Positions 21,740-33,410 are shown, numbered from the stretch's first letter. The stretch: DNA of 64,000 nucleotides from Valencia hispanica (GCA_963556495.2 OY747703.1:30404796-30468795); one strand, 5' to 3'. Numbers and translations: made by a program. The notes: generated by a model from the letters alone, not told the origin.

Positions 21740-22785
21740 GTTGTCCATTTTTTGCCCCCCCGAGTCGAGTCTGAGTCATTTGATTTTAAATATCTACCGA
21801 TACCAAGTCCCGATCCGATGCTTTGGCAATGCATTAAAATAATAAAAAGAAAAAGGACAACACATCCAAGTTCTCCTTTAATTTATTTTTTTTATTATGT
21901 ATATGATGCTTTACCATGTGACATTCGCTAAAGTGTAATGCATGGAAGTTCACACGTAGAGAAAACTTGAGTTGACCCATCGTGCAGTAAAGCTTAGCAG
22001 TGACACCGGATAAACAGACAAACTCCATACATCCGTGTGGTAACCCCAAAGCAGACACCTTTGATACAAGAACTAGCAGGTCGTCCCGTAGCTTGTTATG
22101 AATGCCCGGCTGTGTCTGTAAAGTGGTGATGAGAAGGAATCTCATACCATAGTTTCAGGTGCTCCGGGAGACTGCGAAGTCCGACATTTGCAACCACAGA
22201 CAACAGGTCGTTATCCAGTATGATCAGCCCAGCTGTCTTGGTTATGATCTTTTTGACATTTTCGCTGTCCTTAGGCAATTTTTCCTTGTTTTTTAACTTA
22301 TTTTTGGTGTCGGGTGGCTCAGGGTTTTTTTCAGGGTGCTGTATCAGATTTGCAGTGTTGAATCCAGGTCAGTCTTTCCCACCAAGTGAAATACCCAATT
22401 TGCACACATTACAAGTGGCTGCTGCACTGCCTTCGCTGTTCAGCTTAAAATACGTCCAAACTGCTGACGTTTTCGCTGTAGTGAGGCAACACGTTTGCCC
22501 TGCATTAGCCAACTAGCTAGCAGCTCACTATTGTGTTGTCTCAGTTCCCCGTCTGCTGACGTTACGGTGTTGTTGTCGTCTATGCAACAGTGAATATTGA
22601 TGTAGTGGAACTTGTTGAATTTAAAACTCCACTGTCAATCCGTTTGACAATCTCTGTCTCAGCATTAATTAAATGCTTGTTGTATAATGAGGTTATATCG
22701 GATTATTTCCACCTGATTCCTATCATTTAAAAATCACGTGATCGGGCCTGATGTCTGATCAGGTGATCGGATCGGGACATCCCTA
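21740..22785 (-). mobile_element. hAT transposon fragment within the Tc1 shell
   Basis: The right end reads TAGGGATGTCCCGATCCGAT on the minus strand, a standard fish hAT terminus. The left side has GAGTCTGAGTCATTTGATTT and ACCAAGTCCCGATCCGATGC, subterminal sequence of the same kind, but its exact left end and the 8-bp duplication are not visible. It carries a decayed ZBED-type transposase on the minus strand. Confidence 0.7.
21900..22520 (-). pseudogene. ZBED/hAT transposase fragment
   Basis: Read on the minus strand across frames: a BED-finger-like segment (VWTYFKLNSEG, then CNVCKLGISLGGK), then the open piece MPKDSENVKKIITKTAGLII, LDNDLLSVVANVGLRSLPEH and IPSHHHFTDT. The last part matches the conserved region following the BED finger in ZBED4-like hAT transposases (target and cofactor unknown). 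Stops and frameshifts show it is dead. The RNase H-like catalytic core and dimerisation region are absent. Confidence 0.65.
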
Positions 22786-22977
22786 AAACTAAGAATTGAG
22801 ATGAACATTTGTTATTGACCAAATACTTCTTTTCAACCATAATTTCTAAATAAATTCTTTAGAAATCAGACCATGTGGTTTTCTGGATATTATTTTCTCA
22901 TTACAAAATTACAGGCCTTTTTAAGTATAGAAATTGCACAATTGGTGGCTGACTAAATACTTTTTTGCCCCATTGTA

Positions 22978-23784
22978 TGTTGCGCCAAATTGTCAACAAG
23001 TCATATCACAACAGAGAAGAAGCAAATTAGCTTTAGCCTAGCATCTCAACAAATATCTGCTAGTGCAATCGGTAGAAGAGCAGGACTTGTTTCTTCAAGA
23101 ATTTCTGTAGCTGTATGTGCCAAGTCAGAGGGTTCTTCAGAAATTAATGCTAGGGCTACACTTGTTATAGGGGAATAACTGGTAGCATTTGTGATGGAAA
23201 TATTTCAAGCTAATGTGAATTCATTGATTAATTACATGTTAGTAAATGCGTCTGGGGAATATGTCATGTAAGAAATCATCTGAGTAAAACAGATGTCTTT
23301 GAAGAGCGGATTTGATTAGGAGATCTCTGACATCATTTCCTTAGCTCTGCAGTGTGAAGTATTTTGTTAACCTTGGAGGGCTAGACATCTAGACGGAGTG
23401 AGAAGGCTTGTAAGAATGAGAGGGTGCGGGAGAGTTCGAGCTTTGCCCAGCTCTGGGACCCTGTACAATGTTTGATCTACTAAATAAATATAAAAACGCC
23501 TATAGGGACTGTAGCCTCATCCATATTTAAGGAAGAAGATATTTTCTTCCATATCACATTATAGCAGCTTTCTAAAGTCAAGTTAACCCAGGTTGGAAAA
23601 CTCTACAGGGACAAAATACCAGTTGTTTTCAAAAGGAAACAAATAAGCATTATGAAGAATGAGTCAGGATGAGCTAATTTACAATCATATTCTTGATTAT
23701 GTGATACCAATGATATGATGTCTGAGTTCAAATTTTATAGTTGAAGTGCTTAATTTTATTTAAAACAATCAAGTTTCAATTAAT
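22978..23784. other. No recognised feature
   Basis: Unique-looking AT-rich sequence. No frame above about 60 codons and no repeat termini. Confidence 0.5.
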
Positions 23785-23960
23785 CAAATTTTATTTGTTG
23801 AGCACTTTTCATTATAAAATCAGCTCAGCATGCTTTACAAGATAAAAACAAAAATATTAACAGATTAAAAAACAAACAAAACACATTTCAAGCTAAATCA
23901 ATCATACACAACCATTTAAACTCTTGATGCAGGGAGCAAACGAGCAAAAGACATGCATCT
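23785..23960 (-). mobile_element. LINE 3' tail fragment, minus strand
   Basis: Begins with AATTAATCAAATTTTATTTG followed by AGCACTTTTCAT, the reverse complement of the AGTGCT...AATAAAATTTGATT end typical of fish L2-type LINEs. No coding part. Confidence 0.6.
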
Positions 23961-24026
23961 CATCTCCCACCCCTTCACTGCAAAAACTCTGCTCAGTCCG
24001 TTCCTATCTCATAATACCCCCCTAAA

Positions 24027-24625
24027 GGGGGGTATTATGCTTCTTCCAGGCACATATTACCCTTCTATAGCACACTACAATAAAATTGTCACCCTTAAGT
24101 CTTTTAAAAGTCCGTCATATATCCAAATCCACCTTAAAGAAATTTACTTCCGTATTGGACACCTTGATTTTCGCCTGTGCCTAAGACCCTCCTACTCTTT
24201 CTGACACTCCCCCTTCAGTTCATCACATACCGTGCATCATCACAGCAAGCACGGAGTCGGAATAAAAATCCCACAAAAGACGTGCAGCTGCAGCTGGTGT
24301 GTTATAATTACTTCACCTGGGACTCAGTCGGAGTTGTGTGAGGTGGGGAGGGGTGGAAAGGGGTAGGGGAGCTCTGCAGGGGCGAGGCTCTCGGCTCTCG
24401 AGTACGTAAGCTTGGAGGAGGAGATGGGTGGAAAAGGCGGGCATAGGTGGGAGCAGGCGTTTCAGCAACCCCGAGAACTACCAGCAGAGACTGGCAGAGA
24501 CTCAAAAGATTACTCTAACATGAGTGAATGAGTCAGAGCAACACTTCAGGTATGTTTTTAATGAGGGAAAGACAGGTTCTCAGGATGTTAAGCTTCAGAA
24601 AGTCCATTTTGCATAATATCCCCCC
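24027..24625. mobile_element. TTAA-type MITE
   Basis: Terminal inverted repeats: GGGGGGTATTATGC at 24027-24040 and GCATAATATCCCCCC at 24611-24625. The right flank has TTAA at 24627-24630; the left flank reads CTAA, so a TTAA duplication may have mutated. This fits a piggyBac-type or unclassified TTAA non-autonomous element. No ORF. A palindromic partner of the left terminus lies just outside (24011-24022). Confidence 0.65.
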
Positions 24626-24726
24626 TTTAAATGAACATACAATAACAAATAAACATTAGAATGATGCTCCAGTGAGGAAGCAATATATTGGGGATCCAGT
24701 CACCCTGGAAGCCACCCCACAGTCAG

Positions 24727-25637
24727 CAGTGTTGGGACTAACGCGTTATTAAGTAACGCGTTACAATAACTACGTTATTATTGTGGTAACGAGCACGGTA
24801 ACTAGTTAGTTTGCCAAAATCAGGAACGCGTTTATCGTTACTGGGATTTAAATAGGGTCATTATTCGTTACTTCGCGTGCCTAACTAAGGACTACAGTTT
24901 CCGTGGTGGACTTTTTCTTTTGAACAAACTCTATTGAAAAGGGTTGTACATACAACTAATTGTTCACCGAACAGCAGAAAGGTGCTCCAATATATACGTA
25001 AACTCAAATACTAATAAATAATAAATAAATCACGCTAAATTCAGGTTGGTAATGCCAATTCCGTGTTGGACATAAAAAGTGCAGGCGACGCAGTGACGTA
25101 GGCTACAGGTTAATGAAATTAGAACCATGGCGGCAGTCGAAGATGGTCCAGGCGTGGGATTTCGCTCGTCGAAATATGCACATTATTTTTCCTTTCTGTT
25201 GGTAAAAGACATGAATATTGTGGTGAACTGTACTTTCTGTGGAGGTCCTAAAACTCTATCCAGATTAAAACAGACGAATAAAAAAGTGACACATAAAACA
25301 GACAATGTCATTTCTAATTTAGTTTAATTCATTTCATCATTCACTTGCACTCACCCTACTACACTGCCATTTTATGTTCAGGCCATTAGGTGGCGTAGTG
25401 CACTTGTGGCAGGATAGGGCTAAAATGTGAGCAAGCCAGAAGACTGGCAGCCTTGCTGGCTATCTAGTTAGGGAAGCAACACATTAATAAGAGAATTCTG
25501 AGTAAAAACAAAGTTACTTTCCCTAGTAAGTAGTTACTTAGAAAGTAACGAGTAACTTAAAGTAACTGAGTTACTTTTGAAAGAAGTAACTAGTATTGTA
25601 ACTAAGTTACTAATTCAAAGTAACTTACCCAACACTG
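24727..25637 (+). mobile_element. hAT transposon, internally deleted
   Basis: The ends read CAGTGTTGGGACTAACGCG and, on the other strand, CAGTGTTGGGTAAGTTACTT. The flanks carry an 8-bp duplication, ACAGTCAG/ACAGTCAC (24719-24726, 25638-25645; 7 of 8 match). The subterminal regions are packed with GTTACTT/AGTAAC repeats, probably transposase-binding sites. Only the first transposase segment is kept (25127-25327). Confidence 0.85.
25127..25327 (+). pseudogene. hAT transposase BED-finger start
   Basis: ATG 25127 opens MAAVEDGPGVGFRSSKYAHY, then NIVVNCTFCGGPKTLS. The Cys pair C-x2-C is followed by a basic helix, the first half of a BED zinc finger; the His pair is lost before the stop. The frame ends because the rest of the transposase is deleted. 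The Tyr-x-x-Tyr-Phe-x-Phe lead-in is shared with 36486-36701 and 38135-38287. Confidence 0.65.
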
Positions 25638-25645
25638 ACAGTCAC

Positions 25646-26039
25646 AGAGGAGCAACCACAGGGACCGCCATGATCAGGGCAGGCAGGTATCCACACCACA
25701 GCAATAAGGCTGCTGCAATCCTACTACTTCTTTTTTTCAAAAGTATTTATAGATAGCAGGTAGATTTTTAAGAGCTTTGCAAAGATAATAAATCCCAACC
25801 ATTGTGGTATACTTGTATTTTTTTTTTTGAAATGTACCAGATCTGATTCTTTTTTATGTTGAAACATGTTTACTTTGTAAAATAAAAATAAGAGAAAATT
25901 AAAATTTGGAAAATAATTTAAAGAAATGTCATGTGGGCCCCAAGATAAGGCAGATGGTGGCATTTTTTTCCAACTAAGCTGTTATCATGTATTTACTTTT
26001 TCTGTAGGTATCTGCAATATTTGACTCACTTTTTTGTGT
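25646..26039. other. No recognised feature
   Basis: AT-rich; nothing beyond short T- and A-runs. Confidence 0.5.
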
Positions 26040-26045
26040 TGCATC

Positions 26046-26217
26046 CTTTTTTTTTAAGGCTTTTGTGGCCACAGTGGCCTTTATTCAAAGTAGACAGGCT
26101 TACAGAAAGGGGAAAGATGTTTGGCAAATGTCCCTGGGCCGGAATCGAACCCGGGACAACCGCATTGGCCTCTGAACATGGGGCGCCTGTCTTAACCCAC
26201 TGCGCCACGCGACGTCC
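26046..26217 (-). mobile_element. tRNA-derived SINE with intact pol III boxes
   Basis: On the minus strand: an A-box TGGCGCAGTGG (26198-26208), a B-box GGTTCGATTCC (26141-26151), a short unique body with GAATAAAGGCCACTGTGGCC, and a terminal A-run (T-run at 26046-26055). The flanks carry a 6-bp direct repeat TGCATC (26040-26045, 26218-26223). Such elements are transcribed by RNA polymerase III and moved by a partner LINE. Confidence 0.85.
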
Positions 26218-26223
26218 TGCATC

Positions 26224-28144
26224 AATGTTTAGCACTTATGGTGAGCCTATTTCTTTTATTTTGATTACAAAGAAAAAAACTATTTGTTGATGCATGAAAC
26301 AGGATTAATCGGGTATCTCATAAAGTTTTAAATACAACTGGTTGTTGAAAATAAAAGCAGCTAAGGGTCACAAACAAACAGCTGCAGTTTTAAAATGCCA
26401 TTTCTTTTGCTTGTATGTTGACGGCAAATTTAATAAAAGGAAGTACCCACGTTATTAGTTGTTTGAAATAAATGAACTTTTTTATAGTTCATATTTGGAC
26501 TTCTGAACATGAAGTTTAATTGGCGCTGCTTTAAACACTAGTTAAATTATTATTCTGGGTAAAACAAACATGAAACCGTTGATTATTCTGCCTGCTGTGA
26601 CCAGTTGTGGTGACTTTGATCAATTACAGTAATAAACCATGTTGAATAGCTATAAATCTGGGGATATTTCATGTATAGAGTTTTCTTTAATAGCTACAAC
26701 ATTTAAATTCAGAATTTTGGCATATAATGGAACAGCTGTTCAGACCATAGGGTACATCCAGTGATTTACTAAAGAAATATTCTGTTCTTTCATTTCAAAT
26801 TTCTGGTTTCTACAGAAATCTCTAAAAGAAGACATGATTATGTTATGTCTTACTTTACTGACGGTTGTAAATTCATCAACAGGAGTTTTATGATTTCACA
26901 GTAATATTCCTTCATCCTGTCTTGCTGCTAGCTCTCATTATGTACCATTTCCTTTTTCATCAGAAACAAGTAAGACAAGGAAGGAAAGGAGGGCAGAGGA
27001 AGCAGGGGTCTCATTACAGCTCAGGGAATTGCTGTCTCTCTGTTTGTCTCTCTTTATTCTTTGAATTTTAAATCCCACTGTCTTGCTCTCACTGATCCCC
27101 CCTCCTTCTTGTTAGCAGGACCGGCTTTGTGTTATAGTGACAAGTTGATGCACGTGTGCTCAGTATTCAAGAGAGAGAAATAGTGCATAGACTTACAAAC
27201 TGCTGTCACATGTGCATGCAAAAAGCCATCTCCCCAAACTAGTCCTGATAGCTCCTCTCATTCAGAAAGCAATCAGGGACTCTGTTGCTCCTGTTCTGTC
27301 TTTCAATCACTCCCTCCATCACTGATGTAATTTGTCATTAGCAGAACAGAGAAACTTTTAATTGAGTCTCAGTCACTCTATGAGCAGATGACAACACCCT
27401 CCTCATTTAATTTGGTCTGTTTTTATTTGTTTGTGTTTTTGCTTATGAAGAATATCTTCATTTTCATCAGGTATGATTATCTCGTTATGTGTTAAAATGT
27501 TGCTCTGAGGCTCCAATAGATCACATTTGGAGGAGTTCACGTGAATCAGAGGTTACTCGTTCTGTCTTGACCTTCTCAGTTAAATTCACCATTAAAGTTC
27601 GTTCTCAAGGTGAATTGCAAAGATTCACTCAAAGGTCAGTGCACTGCATTTCTGTATATTCAACAAAATTTTAATTAAGCAGTAGGTCATTAAAAATTCA
27701 CATGGTGGGGGGAAGCTGCTTGGGGGCTTTTAGTGTGGTCGAGAATGGCATAAAACATTTACTGTTTCAAACCATCTGAGCGGAAGTAATTTACTGTCAA
27801 CCACATTCACGAGAAGCAGCCATAAGTACTTTAGAGGAAAAATCCGAAAAGGCGTTGCTTGCAGACAGATGTAACATATTATTGAGATGTGCAAGTTATG
27901 ATAGGGACCAGATAATTATTTTGTTGTTCACACACTATTGCATTTCACTTGGAAAAAGAGGTGCCTGGTTAGTTAATGCAGTTACTAAATAAACTTCTTG
28001 TTGACAGTGAGCAATTGAGTTTGCACTCGAATAAAGTAGAAAGCAATGGTTAGTATGAAATTGTGTCTTAGAGCAGACATGTCAATACCTGAAATAAACT
28101 GTTTCTGGCCCATGAGATAATTGTATATATCTATTGTTGAAGGT
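26224..28144. other. No recognised feature
   Basis: No frame with recognisable domains and no repeat termini. It may be old unique intergenic or intronic sequence. Confidence 0.5.
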
Positions 28145-28480
28145 GGTGTGCTGCACAGTGGCAAAGCTGGTTGTACTGTTGCTTTGCAGGAAGTAGGTCC
28201 TGGGTTCCAATCCTGGTCAGGTATCATTCTGCATGGAGTTTGCAGGTTCTCCACATGCATGAGTGGATTTTCTCTAGTTACTTCGACTTCCTCCCACAGG
28301 CCAAAAACATGACTGTTAGGATAATTGGTTAATCTTTATTGACCTCAGGTCTGAGTGTGTGTGCATGGTTGTCTGTTCTGTGAGTCTTTTTGTTGCTCTT
28401 TGATGGATTGACGACCTGTCCAGGGTGTATTCCGGCTCTAGCCTGATGAGCCTCCAAGGACAAGCTGGTACAGTCAATAG
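28145..28480 (+). repeat. SINE-like repeat, near full length, diverged
   Basis: Carries all the blocks of the abundant repeat in order: GTACTGTTGCTTTGCAGG, GGTCCTGGGTTCCAATCC (B-box-like), GCATGGAGTTTGCAGGTTCT, CCAAAAACATGACTGTTAGG, GATTGACGACCTGTCCAGGG and a decayed 3' end. It is more diverged than the copy at 59572-59912. Confidence 0.8.
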
Positions 28481-29589
28481 ATGCATATTAATTTTGCAAC
28501 ATTATGCTAGTTGTGACCCAAGATATACAATATAGAAATGTTTCTGATATACTGAGGGCATTTATATAAATATGTAAAATTTGATGTGTGTTTTTGCTGT
28601 GCATTTATGGCCAATCAGACTATATATATCACACATATTCATTAAATACATTAAACAGACCCTGGAATCTCAGCATGTGTAGTCAAACATGTATGATAGC
28701 GATATATGGACAGACAGGAATGGACATGTAACTCCGCATCCTCAGAGTTTAGGTACTTCACAGCACTGGTTCACCCTGCTGTTCCTCCAAGTATTTGAAC
28801 AGGCAATGCGTAAATTCAGCAATTACGAAATCAAAATGTTGAAATTGTACAGAAGAGAAATTTATGGATTAATCAATTTGACAAATCGATTTACTCTTTT
28901 CATTGTTAGCATCTATTTTACTTCTCATAATGACAGGTGAGACAGACTCCATGTCACTTGGACTAACAAATAAAATAGAGAATGAAGGTCCCACAGATAA
29001 TGAAATGAAAATGTTTTGTTTTCGAATTAATATGGCCAAAATCAACTAAGTGTGAATGTGGGTGTATATGTATGTGTGTGTATCTGGGGGGTGCTCTGGC
29101 TAACAGTGATCCATATCTATGTACTACATGTAAGATTTCTACTGCTGATAATAACATTAGAGATGCTAATAAAAAAAGATATATATATATATATTTTCCT
29201 TCAGTTGCAGTGGAATTAAGTGCAGTCGTGATGATTGTGTACTTAATTTTTTCTTCATGCATTTTTGTCTTATGCTGATCAGTCTGTATCTGAATTTATA
29301 TATTTATTGCTAATCTATCTGTATCTGAATTCTAGAATTGCGCTGCTCTGGGTGGCTGCATGTTGGCCAAATATTGAGTTTTGTTGTTTCCTCTGTTTTG
29401 TAGAGGAAGATTGCATTTTTTTGGACCTGTGTACTTTCTAGTTTTTGGTGCTATGAACCTGGAAGGATTTTTGCTGTAAATTTTTCCCTTTTTGATAATT
29501 TGTTATGATGCATAACCATGGCAACAAGGTGGGAGCAGCTGATTAATATTGCATAAGCTGAAATAATACCTCAACTGAAGCCACAAATC
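28481..29589. other. No recognised feature
   Basis: AT-rich. Holds a short (TA)n at about 29180-29195. No coding frame supported. Confidence 0.5.
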
Positions 29590-31993
29590 CCTGATGAGTT
29601 GAGGAGGAGGAGGCGTGGATGCAGAGCAGGAGCAAAAAGGAGACCGGGAAGGAGGAAGTTCAAACCGTCTACACTTCAAACATTTCAACAGTTTGTCAGC
29701 TGCTCCACAAGAGAAAACAAGACCTTGGATTTGTTTTATGCAAATGTAAAGGATGCATACCTGTCCAAACCAAGACCTCCTCTGGGACAATCAGATCACT
29801 ATCTTGTTTTTCTCTGTTCAGAATATAAACCACTTGTTCAGAGGCAACCAATCACAAAAAGAACGGTGAGGAAATGGTCACAGAAGGCAGAAGAAGCCAT
29901 GCAGGGTTGTTTTGAGACCACAAACTGATTACTTTTTGCCAAGCACATGGAGAGGACATCAATGCCGTGACTGAGTGCGTGACTGCCTATATAAACTTCT
30001 GTGTGGACATCTTCGTCCCCACCAGAACAGTGAGATGCTTCCCTAATAACAAACCCTGGATCGATCACCAGTGACATGAAGGAACTGCTAAACAAGAAAA
30101 ATGAGCCTTCAGGGAGGGAGACAGGGAATTATTGAGGAGTATACAGAAGCAGCTTAAGGTCAAGATCAGAGACAGCAAAGAGGCATACAGGAAAAAGCTG
30201 GAGAACAAACTACAGGGGAACAATATCAGAGATGTCTGGTCAGGAATGAGAAAGATCACAGGCTTTAAGCACAGGAAGGATTGGATAGATGAAAGTCTGG
30301 ACAGAGCCAATGAACTAAACGCATTCTTCAATAGGTTCAGTTCAGGAACTAGCTAAGGCATCCTCCTCTCCTATCCCCAGCCAAACAGACATCCCACCCT
30401 CCCCTGACACACAGCCTTCATGTCACACCTCAGATGTTTTTTATCCTTCACCTCAGTCATGGACTTTTCTGATTCCACTAGTTTATCTCCAACCAAGTCG
30501 GTAGATGCTGTTACCCCTTTTGCCTCCCCCTCCCACTTGTCTGTCTCTAAAAGTCAGGTGAAGATGCAGCTGGAGAAACTGAACCAGAACAAGACTGCAA
30601 GTCCATATGGTATCAGCCCCAGAGTCCTGAAGGCCTGTGCAGAGCAGCTCGGTGGGATTCTGCAGCACCTCTCTAACCCTAGCCTGAACCAGGAGATGGT
30701 CCCAGTGTTGTGGAAGACATCATGCCTTTTTCCAGTACCAAAGAGAACTCACCCATCAGTCATCAATGACTATAGACCTGTTGCCCTGATATCCCACATC
30801 ATGGAGGTCCTGGAGAGACACCTGTTGGCCTACCTGAGTAAGCAAACAAGAACGTATCAGGACCCGCTGCAGTTTGCTTATTGATGTGGAGTTTGAGTTT
30901 AAGATGCCATCCTACACCTGCTTCAACCAACCCACTGTCATCTGGAAAAAGCAGGCAGCACTGTGAGGACCATGTTCTTTGATTTATCGAGTGCATTTAA
31001 CACAATTCAGCCTGATTTGCTTTGTCAGAAACTTCTGAAGGCACAGGTGGAGCCCTCAACAATAGTCTGGATCAATGACTACCAGACAAATCGACCACAG
31101 TTTGTGAGACTGAAGGATTGTGTGTCAAACCACGTGGTCAGCAGCACACGAGCACCACAGGGGACTCTCACCATTCCTTTTCACTCTGTACACCTCAGAC
31201 TTCCAGTACAAATCAGAGATCTGTCATCTGCAGAAATACTCAGATGACTCTGCAATTGTCGGGTGTATCAGAGATGGACAAGAAGCTGAATACAGAGAGC
31301 TGGTGAACCGCTTTGTAACATGGTGTGGAAACAATTGTCTTACCATGAATGTGAACAAAACAAAGGAGATGATTGTAGATTTCATAAGAAACAGGGATAA
31401 GTCAAACATTGTTTCCATCATGGGTGAAGAAGTGGAAGTGGTTGAAGAGTATAAATGTTGTTCACCTGGACAATATACTGGACTTGAGGCCCAACAGTTA
31501 AACCGTCTACAAGAAGGGACAGAGCAGACTCTACTTCTTGAGGAAGCTTAGGTCCTTCAAGGTTTGCAGCAAGATGCTGCAGATCTTCTACAAGTCTGTT
31601 GTGGAGAGTGTAATCTCTTCAGCCATCATCTGTTGGGGTAGCAGCATCAGAGCCAGGAATTTAAAAAGCCTTAACAACCTGATTAAGAAGACAGGTTCTG
31701 TTCCGGGGACAACTGCGGAACATCTGGAGATGATGATGCAAAGAAAGATTCGTCATAAAATTAAAAAAAATATGAACAACCCTTAACATCCTCTTCGTGA
31801 GACTATCCTGCAACAACAGTGTCTTCAGTCGGAGGCTTCTTCAGTTTTGCAGCAACAGAGACTGCTACAGGAAATCCCTGCCCACAGCCATCATGATCTA
31901 CAACAACTCATTAAAGAATTAATTGTATGAGCTACAACAACACTTAATTTCCCTCTGGGATCAATAAAGTATTTTTGAATTGAATTGAATTGG
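29590..31993 (+). mobile_element. L2/CR1-group LINE, 5'-truncated, decayed
   Basis: Starts inside the endonuclease domain of ORF2, runs through the RT and C-terminal region, and ends with CTCTGGGATCAATAAAGTAT plus (GAATT)n at about 31975-31993. It is a different family from the LINE at 3100-8525: the protein motifs and the tail differ. A Tc1 element is inserted about 25 bp downstream. Confidence 0.85.
29600..31790 (+). pseudogene. LINE ORF2 (endonuclease end, RT, C-terminus), frameshifted
   Basis: Segments in several frames: endonuclease end (RENKTLDLFYANVKDAY, LGQSDHYLVFL), linker (IRDSKEAYRKKLENKLQGNN), RT start (LNQNKTASPYGISPRVLKAC, NDYRPVALISHIMEVLERHL), motif A (MFFDLSSAFNTIQ) and motif C (KYSDDSAIVGCI, with the catalytic Asp-Asp intact), then the thumb/C-terminal part (CGNNCLTMNVNKTKEMIVDF, SAIICWGSSIRARN). 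At least four frameshifts or stops (near 29927, 30070, 30884 and 31200) inactivate it. As a fish Jockey/CR1-superfamily enzyme it would have nicked DNA and copied its RNA at the target. Confidence 0.85.
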
Positions 31994-32017
31994 TACACTA
32001 TAATGTCTGTTTGTATA

Positions 32018-32229
32018 CAGTGGCTTGCAAAAGTATTCGGCCCCCTTGAACTTTTCCACATTTTGTCATATTACAGCCACAAACATAAATCAATTTTATT
32101 GGAATTCCACGTGAAAGACCAATACAAGTGGTGTACACGTGAGAAGTGGAACAAAAATCAATAATGATTCCAAACATTTTTTACAAATAAATAACTGAAA
32201 AGTGGGGTGTGCATAATTAATCAGCACCC
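32018..32229 (+). repeat. Left terminal inverted repeat of Tc1 element
   Basis: Outer part CAGTGGCTTGCAAAAGTATT; inner part around ACTGAAAAGTGGGGTGTGC. It mirrors 33411-33622. Confidence 0.93.
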
Positions 32230-32385
32230 TTTGGTCTGAGTGCAGTCAGTTGCCCATAGACATTGTCTGATGAGTGCTAATGACTAAATAGAGTGCACCT
32301 GTGTGTAATCTAATGTCAGTACAAATACAGCTGCCCTGTGACGGCCTCAGAGGTTGTCTAAGAGAATGTTGGGAGCAACAACCCC

Positions 32386-33405
32386 ATGAAGTCCAAAGAA
32401 CACACCAGACAGGTCAGGGATAAAGTTATTGAGAAATTTAAAGCAGGCTTAGGCTACAAAAAGATTTCCCAAGCCTTGAACATCCCACGGAGCGCTGTTC
32501 AAGCGATCATTCAGAAATGGAAGGATTATGGCACAACTGTAAACCTACCAAGACAAGGCCGTCCACCTAAACTCACAGGCCGAACAAGGAGAGCGCTGAT
32601 CAGAAATGCAGCCAAGAGGCCCATGGTGACTCTGGATGAGCTGCAGAGATCTACAGCTCAGGTGGGGGAATCTGTCCATAGAACAACTATTAGTGGTGCA
32701 CTGCACAAAGATGGCCTTTACGGAAGAGTGGCAAGAAGAAAGCCATTGTTAAAGGAAAACCATAAGAAGTCCCGTTTGCAGTTTGCCACAAGCCATGTGG
32801 GGGACACAGCACACATGTGGAAGAAGGTGCTCTGGTCAGATGAGACCAAAATGGAACTTTTTGGCCAAAATGCAAAACGCTATGTGTGGCGGAAAACTAA
32901 CACTGCACATCACTCTGAACACACCATCCCCACTGTCAAATATGGTGGTGGCAGCATCATGCACTGGGGGTGCTTCTCTTCAGCAGAGACAGGGAAGCTG
33001 GTCAGAGTTGATGGGAAGATGGATGGAGCCAAATACAGGGCAGTCTTGGAAGAAAACCTCTTGGAGTCTGCAAAAGGCTTGAGACTGGGGCGGAGGTTCA
33101 CCTTCCAGCAGGACAACGACCCTAAACATAAAGCCAGGGCAACAATGGAATGTTTTAAAACAAAACAAATCCATGTGTTAGAATGGCCCAGTCAAAGTCC
33201 AGATCTAAATCCAATCGAGAATCTGTGGCAAGATCTGAAAACTGCTGTTCACAAATGCTGTCCATCTAATCTGACTGAGCTGGAGCTGTTTTGCAAAGAA
33301 GAATGGGAAAGAATTTCAGTCTCTAGATGTGCAAAGCTTGTAGAGACATACCCTAAAAGACTGGCAGCTGTAATTGCAGCAAAAGGTGGTTCTACAAAGT
33401 ATTGA
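32386..33405 (+). CDS. Tc1-like DD34E transposase, intact
   Basis: An open frame of 339 residues, the usual length for the family, from ATG 32386 to TGA at 33403-33405. The N-terminus is a bipartite paired-like DNA-binding domain: first helix-turn-helix around YKKISQALNIPRSAVQAII, then the basic motif RQGRPPKLTGRTRR (AT-hook/GRPR-like and likely nuclear localisation signal), then a second helix-turn-helix (TLDELQRSTAQVGESVHRTT). The catalytic triad is Asp152 (WSDETKMELFG), Asp243 (QQDNDPKH) and Glu278 (NPIENLWQDLK); 34 residues separate the last two, so DD34E. The Gly-rich strand KYGGGSIMHWGCF is also present. It cuts and pastes the element at TA dinucleotides in the nucleus. No internal stop or frameshift is seen. 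Activity cannot be judged from sequence alone. Confidence 0.95.
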   Translation: MKSKEHTRQVRDKVIEKFKAGLGYKKISQALNIPRSAVQAIIQKWKDYGTTVNLPRQGRPPKLTGRTRRALIRNAAKRPMVTLDELQRSTAQVGESVHRTTISGALHKDGLYGRVARRKPLLKENHKKSRLQFATSHVGDTAHMWKKVLWSDETKMELFGQNAKRYVWRKTNTAHHSEHTIPTVKYGGGSIMHWGCFSSAETGKLVRVDGKMDGAKYRAVLEENLLESAKGLRLGRRFTFQQDNDPKHKARATMECFKTKQIHVLEWPSQSPDLNPIENLWQDLKTAVHKCCPSNLTELELFCKEEWERISVSRCAKLVETYPKRLAAVIAAKGGSTKY

Positions 33406-33410
33406 CTCAG

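Larger units (their letters stand above)
21262..22975 (+). mobile_element. Tc1-like transposon shell interrupted by a hAT
   Basis: The ends are inverted: left CAGTGTGGTAAAAAAGTATT, right reading (other strand) CAATGGGGCAAAAAAGTATT, both followed by TAGTCAGCCACCAATTGTGCA. They are flanked by TA (21260-21261, 22976-22977). Each terminal repeat is about 200 bp with an inner repeat (near 21398-21460 and 22818-22877), the IR/DR layout of Tc1-like elements. Only the start of the transposase remains; the rest is replaced by a hAT fragment. Confidence 0.85.

Noticed and set aside
26140..26215. Possible genuine tRNA gene on the minus strand
   Set aside because: Pol III boxes are good but the body continues into a SINE tail with poly(A) and target duplication; I could not fold a proper cloverleaf.
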